DNA of 52,886 nucleotides, from assembly GCA_021823405.1 (NCBI GenBank), contig JAKAOA010000005.1:1-52886 (forward strand), written 5' to 3'. The position numbers and the translations under genes were made by a program. The notes beneath the pieces are model-generated. The model was not told the DNA's origin. It ran no database searches and saw nothing but the letters and a program-made list of their open reading frames with translations. The DNA is from Bacteroidota bacterium (GTDB taxonomy: Bacteria > Bacteroidota > Bacteroidia > JABEUT01). The number at the start of each line of letters is the position of its first letter. The stretch's first letter is position 1. Positions 49,060-52,886 of this stretch are shown here, one piece after another.

Positions 49060-49764
49060 ATGAGCCAATGGAAGGAATATAAATTAGGGGATTTAACAGA
49101 ACTTGTAACTAAAGGAACTACGCCAACAACAGTAGGTGGTAAGTTTATTGAAAAGGGTATTAATTTTATTAAGTCTGAGGCTGTAGGTTACGATGGACGA
49201 ATTGATAAATCTACTTTTGTTTTTATTGATGATGCTACACATGCAAGGCTTAGACGTTCCCAATTGGAAAAGGACGATATTCTATTTTCAATGGCAGGCA
49301 TTTTTCTTGGGAAGAATGCACTTGTTACGGAAGATATGCTTCCAGCAAATACTAATCAGGCACTTGCAATTATAAGGTTAAATAAACAAATATCACTCCC
49401 GAAGTACGTTCACTACTACTTGCGCCAAAAGAGCATAATTGATTTAGTGAATAATATGTCAGGGCAATCTGCTCAGCCTAACATCAATTTTGAGGAGATT
49501 AAAAGCATTGCAATTTCACTCCCTTCAATCCCTGAACAAACCGCCATTGCCGAAGTATTAAGAAGCCTTGATGATAAAATAGATTTACTCCACCGCCAAA
49601 ATAAAACATTGGAAGCATTGGCAGAAACGCTGTTTAGGCAGTGGTTTGTGGAGGGAAATGGCAATGAAAGAAAAGAAAAGATAGGAAGCGTTATTGAATT
49701 TGCAAAAGGAAGAAAACCTAATGAGGTTTTTGAAAATTATTTTGAGGGGTTCCTCAACTCTTAA
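49060..49764 (+). CDS. hsdS: Type I restriction specificity subunit S, N-terminal part (frameshifted)
   Basis: TRD1 plus central conserved PEQTAIAEVLRSLDDKIDLLHRQNKTLEALAETLFRQWF; ends prematurely at FEGFLNS*. Confidence 0.85.
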   Translation: MSQWKEYKLGDLTELVTKGTTPTTVGGKFIEKGINFIKSEAVGYDGRIDKSTFVFIDDATHARLRRSQLEKDDILFSMAGIFLGKNALVTEDMLPANTNQALAIIRLNKQISLPKYVHYYLRQKSIIDLVNNMSGQSAQPNINFEEIKSIAISLPSIPEQTAIAEVLRSLDDKIDLLHRQNKTLEALAETLFRQWFVEGNGNERKEKIGSVIEFAKGRKPNEVFENYFEGFLNS

Positions 49765-49811
49765 TTGAAAACTTTGATAATGGGAGAGCTCTTTATACAA
49801 GACCAGATGGT

Positions 49812-50210
49812 ATGCTTGTAGCAAAAGAAAAAGATTTATTAATGGTTATGGATGGCGCAAGTTCAGGCAGGACAGAAATCGGATACACAGGTGCTGTTGG
49901 CTCAACTATTGGGTTGCTTAAACCCCTAAATAGCTTTAATTACCCCCTGTTTCTGTATCAGTTTCTTAAAACGAATGAAAACTATATAAAAGATAATACA
50001 ACAGGTTCAGCAATTCCGCATGCAGACAAAGCATTAATACTTGATTTGGAATTTTACTTTTCAAATGAATTACAAATACAAGAATTTGAAATACTTATGC
50101 AAGGATGGTTTGATAAAAAACAATTAAACAATATCCAAATCCGCACCCTAACGCAACTGCGCGATACTTTGTTGCCTAAGCTGATGAGCGGCAAAGTGAG
50201 GGTAAATTAA
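49812..50210 (+). CDS. hsdS: Type I restriction specificity subunit S, C-terminal part (frameshifted, other frame)
   Basis: Open frame just before the ATG reads QLLIENFDNGRALYTRPDG, then MLVAKEKDLLMVMDGASSGRTEIGYTGAVGSTIG...IRTLTQLRDTLLPKLMSGKVRVN (TRD2 plus distal conserved region). Confidence 0.85.
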   Translation: MLVAKEKDLLMVMDGASSGRTEIGYTGAVGSTIGLLKPLNSFNYPLFLYQFLKTNENYIKDNTTGSAIPHADKALILDLEFYFSNELQIQEFEILMQGWFDKKQLNNIQIRTLTQLRDTLLPKLMSGKVRVN

Positions 50211-50220
50211 AAGAATATAT

Positions 50221-51558
50221 ATGGAATTTTTCGGCATAGATTGGAATGAAAAGCACATTCTGAAAACAAACACAAAACTTGTTTGCACTTCTGATATTGG
50301 AAAAATCAATGCAGAAGAATTGAAAAAAGAGGTTGAACCTTGGCTCTCAGCTATTTTTCAAAGTGAACATTTGTCATTGCTCATTGGGACAGGTTTAACA
50401 AGTGCAGTTTCTTTTACATCTGGCGTAATCCCTCAAGAAATGTCACGGCTTGCCCTTACTGACGGACTTAGAGATAAGATTAAGAACAAGGCGGATGCAA
50501 CAGCAAAAAAAATGAATCGTGGCGCGGCAAATATTGAAGATGATATTCGTATTGCATTAGAACTGATTAATGGTTTAAAAATCCTTGATGATGAACGCCA
50601 CACAGGTTTAGAAGCAGAACTCAATACAGAACTTCTTGCTTTTATACAGGCAATTCTTAAAACGGAGAGAGATTTTATGGCTAAATTGAAAGCAGATGAT
50701 GAAAAAGGAATCTTGGCTTTTAAGTTGCTTAATAGTTTTATTCTAAGTTTTACAAGCAGAGCAGCATCAAGAGAACGACTTAATCTGTTTACAACCAATT
50801 ATGACAGATTTATTGAATTGGCTTGTGATGAAACTGGCGTATTGCTTTTGGATAGGTTTAAAGGAAAGATTCAGCCAATATTCCGAAATACACGTCTTGA
50901 ATTAGATTATCATTATAATCCGCCTGGTATAAGAGGTGAACCCCGATATGTTGAAGGTGTTGCAAGAATTACAAAACTTCACGGGTCAATTGACTGGAAA
51001 TTTACAGTAGACAAAATTATCAGGTCACTTTTACCCTTTGGTGCAGAAGATAACCATCCTGAAATACCAAAAAATGTTACAGAGCAGGTAGTTATTTATC
51101 CTAATTCTTCTAAAGATATTGAAACGGCATTTTATCCATACGCTGAATTATTCCGTGATTTCTCGTCATCAATTTGCCAGCCAAATTCGGTAATCATTAC
51201 TTATGGTTACGGCTTTGGTGATAGTCACATTAACAGGGTTATTGAGGACATGCTCACCATACCGTCAACTCATTTGGTTGTGATAGCTTGGGATAGAAAT
51301 TATGCAAAAGAAGGAGAAGCTGTTAACTTTGGTGCATCAAGAGATCGCATTGTATATTTTTTGGAAGATAAAAATTCTGCACAATGCACATTATTGGTAG
51401 GCGAACATTTTGCTGACCTGAAAAACCTTGTTGAGTTTTATTTACCCAAGTCGGCTATTGACCGCTTGACAGTTAAAATGCAAAAACTGAAAGATAACAG
51501 AGGCGACCGGAACAAGGGTGATGAAGATTCAGGAAACGAAAATAAAGGTGAGAAATGA
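50221..51558 (+). CDS. SIR2-like domain protein (defence-type)
   Basis: LSLLIGTGLTSAVSF, LNLFTTNYDRFIELAC, ARITKLHGSIDWKF, VIITYGYGFGDSHINRVIEDML. Confidence 0.88.
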   Translation: MEFFGIDWNEKHILKTNTKLVCTSDIGKINAEELKKEVEPWLSAIFQSEHLSLLIGTGLTSAVSFTSGVIPQEMSRLALTDGLRDKIKNKADATAKKMNRGAANIEDDIRIALELINGLKILDDERHTGLEAELNTELLAFIQAILKTERDFMAKLKADDEKGILAFKLLNSFILSFTSRAASRERLNLFTTNYDRFIELACDETGVLLLDRFKGKIQPIFRNTRLELDYHYNPPGIRGEPRYVEGVARITKLHGSIDWKFTVDKIIRSLLPFGAEDNHPEIPKNVTEQVVIYPNSSKDIETAFYPYAELFRDFSSSICQPNSVIITYGYGFGDSHINRVIEDMLTIPSTHLVVIAWDRNYAKEGEAVNFGASRDRIVYFLEDKNSAQCTLLVGEHFADLKNLVEFYLPKSAIDRLTVKMQKLKDNRGDRNKGDEDSGNENKGEK

Positions 51559-52886
51559 GCAATATTAACCAATACGATTATGATCATTTAAGGAATCTGA
51601 CAATCGGAACGGTTGATTATGTTTCACCGAATGAAATAAAAGTGATGCTTGATATAACAGCACCGCAAAACACTGCTTTGAATACGGGCACTCCTTCTCT
51701 TTTTCCAAGAATTAATGGTTTTGTTTTGATTCCCAATGAAGTTGGTGCATTAGTTGGCCTAATCAGTTGGATTGGCGTTGAGCATAGCCAATACCCCAAA
51801 CGAAAGGGCTACAAAGATTTTGATTTAATTGATTTGCCTTTCCCATTACGAAAAATGTCCATTACGCCAATGGGAACATTAAAGCAGGAAGGTAAAATTG
51901 AAGATAAGACCTACAAATTAGAGAGAGGCGTATACAGTTTTCCTTCAATTGGTGATACAGTTATCCTGCCAACAGATATTCAGCTAAAATCAATCGTTGA
52001 AAACAAGGAGGCAAATTCGGTTGTAAAAATTGGTGTCGCTCCTATTGCCGGAAATGCAGAAGTAAAAGTCAATCCCGACAAGCTTTTTGGCAGACACGTT
52101 GCAATACTTGGGAATACTGGAAGTGGTAAATCATGTAGCGTTGCAGGTGTAATTAGGTGGTCGCTTGAAGCAGCATCAAAAAGTCTACCCGAAGGACAAA
52201 AGTTAAACAATCGCTTTATCATTCTTGACCCGAATGGAGAATATACAAATGCCTTTAATGGCCTGAACTCCGATATAAAAAAATTCAAGGTTGAATTAAC
52301 GGAAGTGGAAAAAGCAACTTTCAAGGAATTGAAAGTTCCTGCATGGTTGTGGAACAGCTATGAATGGAGTTCATTTTCTAATGCAAGTGGAAGAACTCAA
52401 AGACCAATATTAAGGCGGGCATTAAGAGAACTACGTTCTGGTGAAACAGATGGTATTTCAGATTTTCAAACAAGAGCAAGAAGTCATTTTTCGAGTTGCT
52501 ACGCAACCTTGCGAGTTGATTTATCAGTAAGTTCAAATTACAAGGAAAGTGCAACCGCATTTGGAAACAAGCTACTGAGTATTATTGAAGATTGCGATTT
52601 TTTTGAGAATCGCTGTGATATAGATAAATTAAAACCAAAATTTAGGGAACTCTCCATGAGTGTCAAAGCCGTTGCAGATTCACGATACAAATCATTTACT
52701 GATAAGGCGACAGGAAAATTAGTTGAATACTATGCAGCATTTTCCCGTAAAGATGTGGAATCTTGTATTGAAGCAATAAAAGCTTTAGTTGGAAATTTTG
52801 GAGGTTTAAATATTTCCATGGACCCCAATGAGGATACTCCTATACCGTTTAATGTAACTGCAATTCCTGACTACATTAGATCGGAA
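51555..52886 (+). CDS. HerA-like FtsK/VirB4-type ATPase, truncated by the window end
   Basis: Not in the ORF track (no stop in window). Own translation: MSNINQYDYDHLRNLTIGTVDYVSPNEIKV...HVAILGNTGSGKSCSVAGVIRWS...NRFIILDPNGEYTNAFNG; ATGA overlap with the SIR2 stop. Confidence 0.9.
   Translation, partial: MSNINQYDYDHLRNLTIGTVDYVSPNEIKVMLDITAPQNTALNTGTPSLFPRINGFVLIPNEVGALVGLISWIGVEHSQYPKRKGYKDFDLIDLPFPLRKMSITPMGTLKQEGKIEDKTYKLERGVYSFPSIGDTVILPTDIQLKSIVENKEANSVVKIGVAPIAGNAEVKVNPDKLFGRHVAILGNTGSGKSCSVAGVIRWSLEAASKSLPEGQKLNNRFIILDPNGEYTNAFNGLNSDIKKFKVELTEVEKATFKELKVPAWLWNSYEWSSFSNASGRTQRPILRRALRELRSGETDGISDFQTRARSHFSSCYATLRVDLSVSSNYKESATAFGNKLLSIIEDCDFFENRCDIDKLKPKFRELSMSVKAVADSRYKSFTDKATGKLVEYYAAFSRKDVESCIEAIKALVGNFGGLNISMDPNEDTPIPFNVTAIPDYIRSE

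Overview
Bacteroidota-type chromosomal segment read from sequence only. Positions 1-37 kb look like host backbone: trpC-trpF-trpB-trpA; a polysaccharide export and glycan locus (Wzm/Wzt-like ABC transporter, several glycosyltransferases and methyltransferases); an apparently orphan sensor histidine kinase; an OppA-like binding protein; MtaB; Lgt; a PAS/SpoIIE phosphatase flanked by a ~330 bp direct repeat; two BamA/TamA-like outer-membrane proteins; a DUF3108-like protein; and a T9SS-sorted BNR-repeat protein. A tRNA-Phe(GAA) at 37.2 kb marks the boundary with an accessory region. That region has a serine recombinase whose ORF terminates inside the antisense tRNA, a minus-strand set of uncharacterised genes with repeated hairpins and an iteron-like array, an IS21-family istA/istB pair, and a plus-strand defence island: HsdM, a HEPN/Abi-like protein, a frameshifted HsdS, a SIR2-domain protein, and a HerA-like ATPase that runs off the window and is absent from the supplied ORF track. 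The best candidates for something under-described are the composite hsd/HEPN/SIR2-HerA operon and the serine-recombinase element with its repeated cis-sites and unknown proteins. No CRISPR array or rRNA was seen. All family names come from motif and sequence recognition without database searches.
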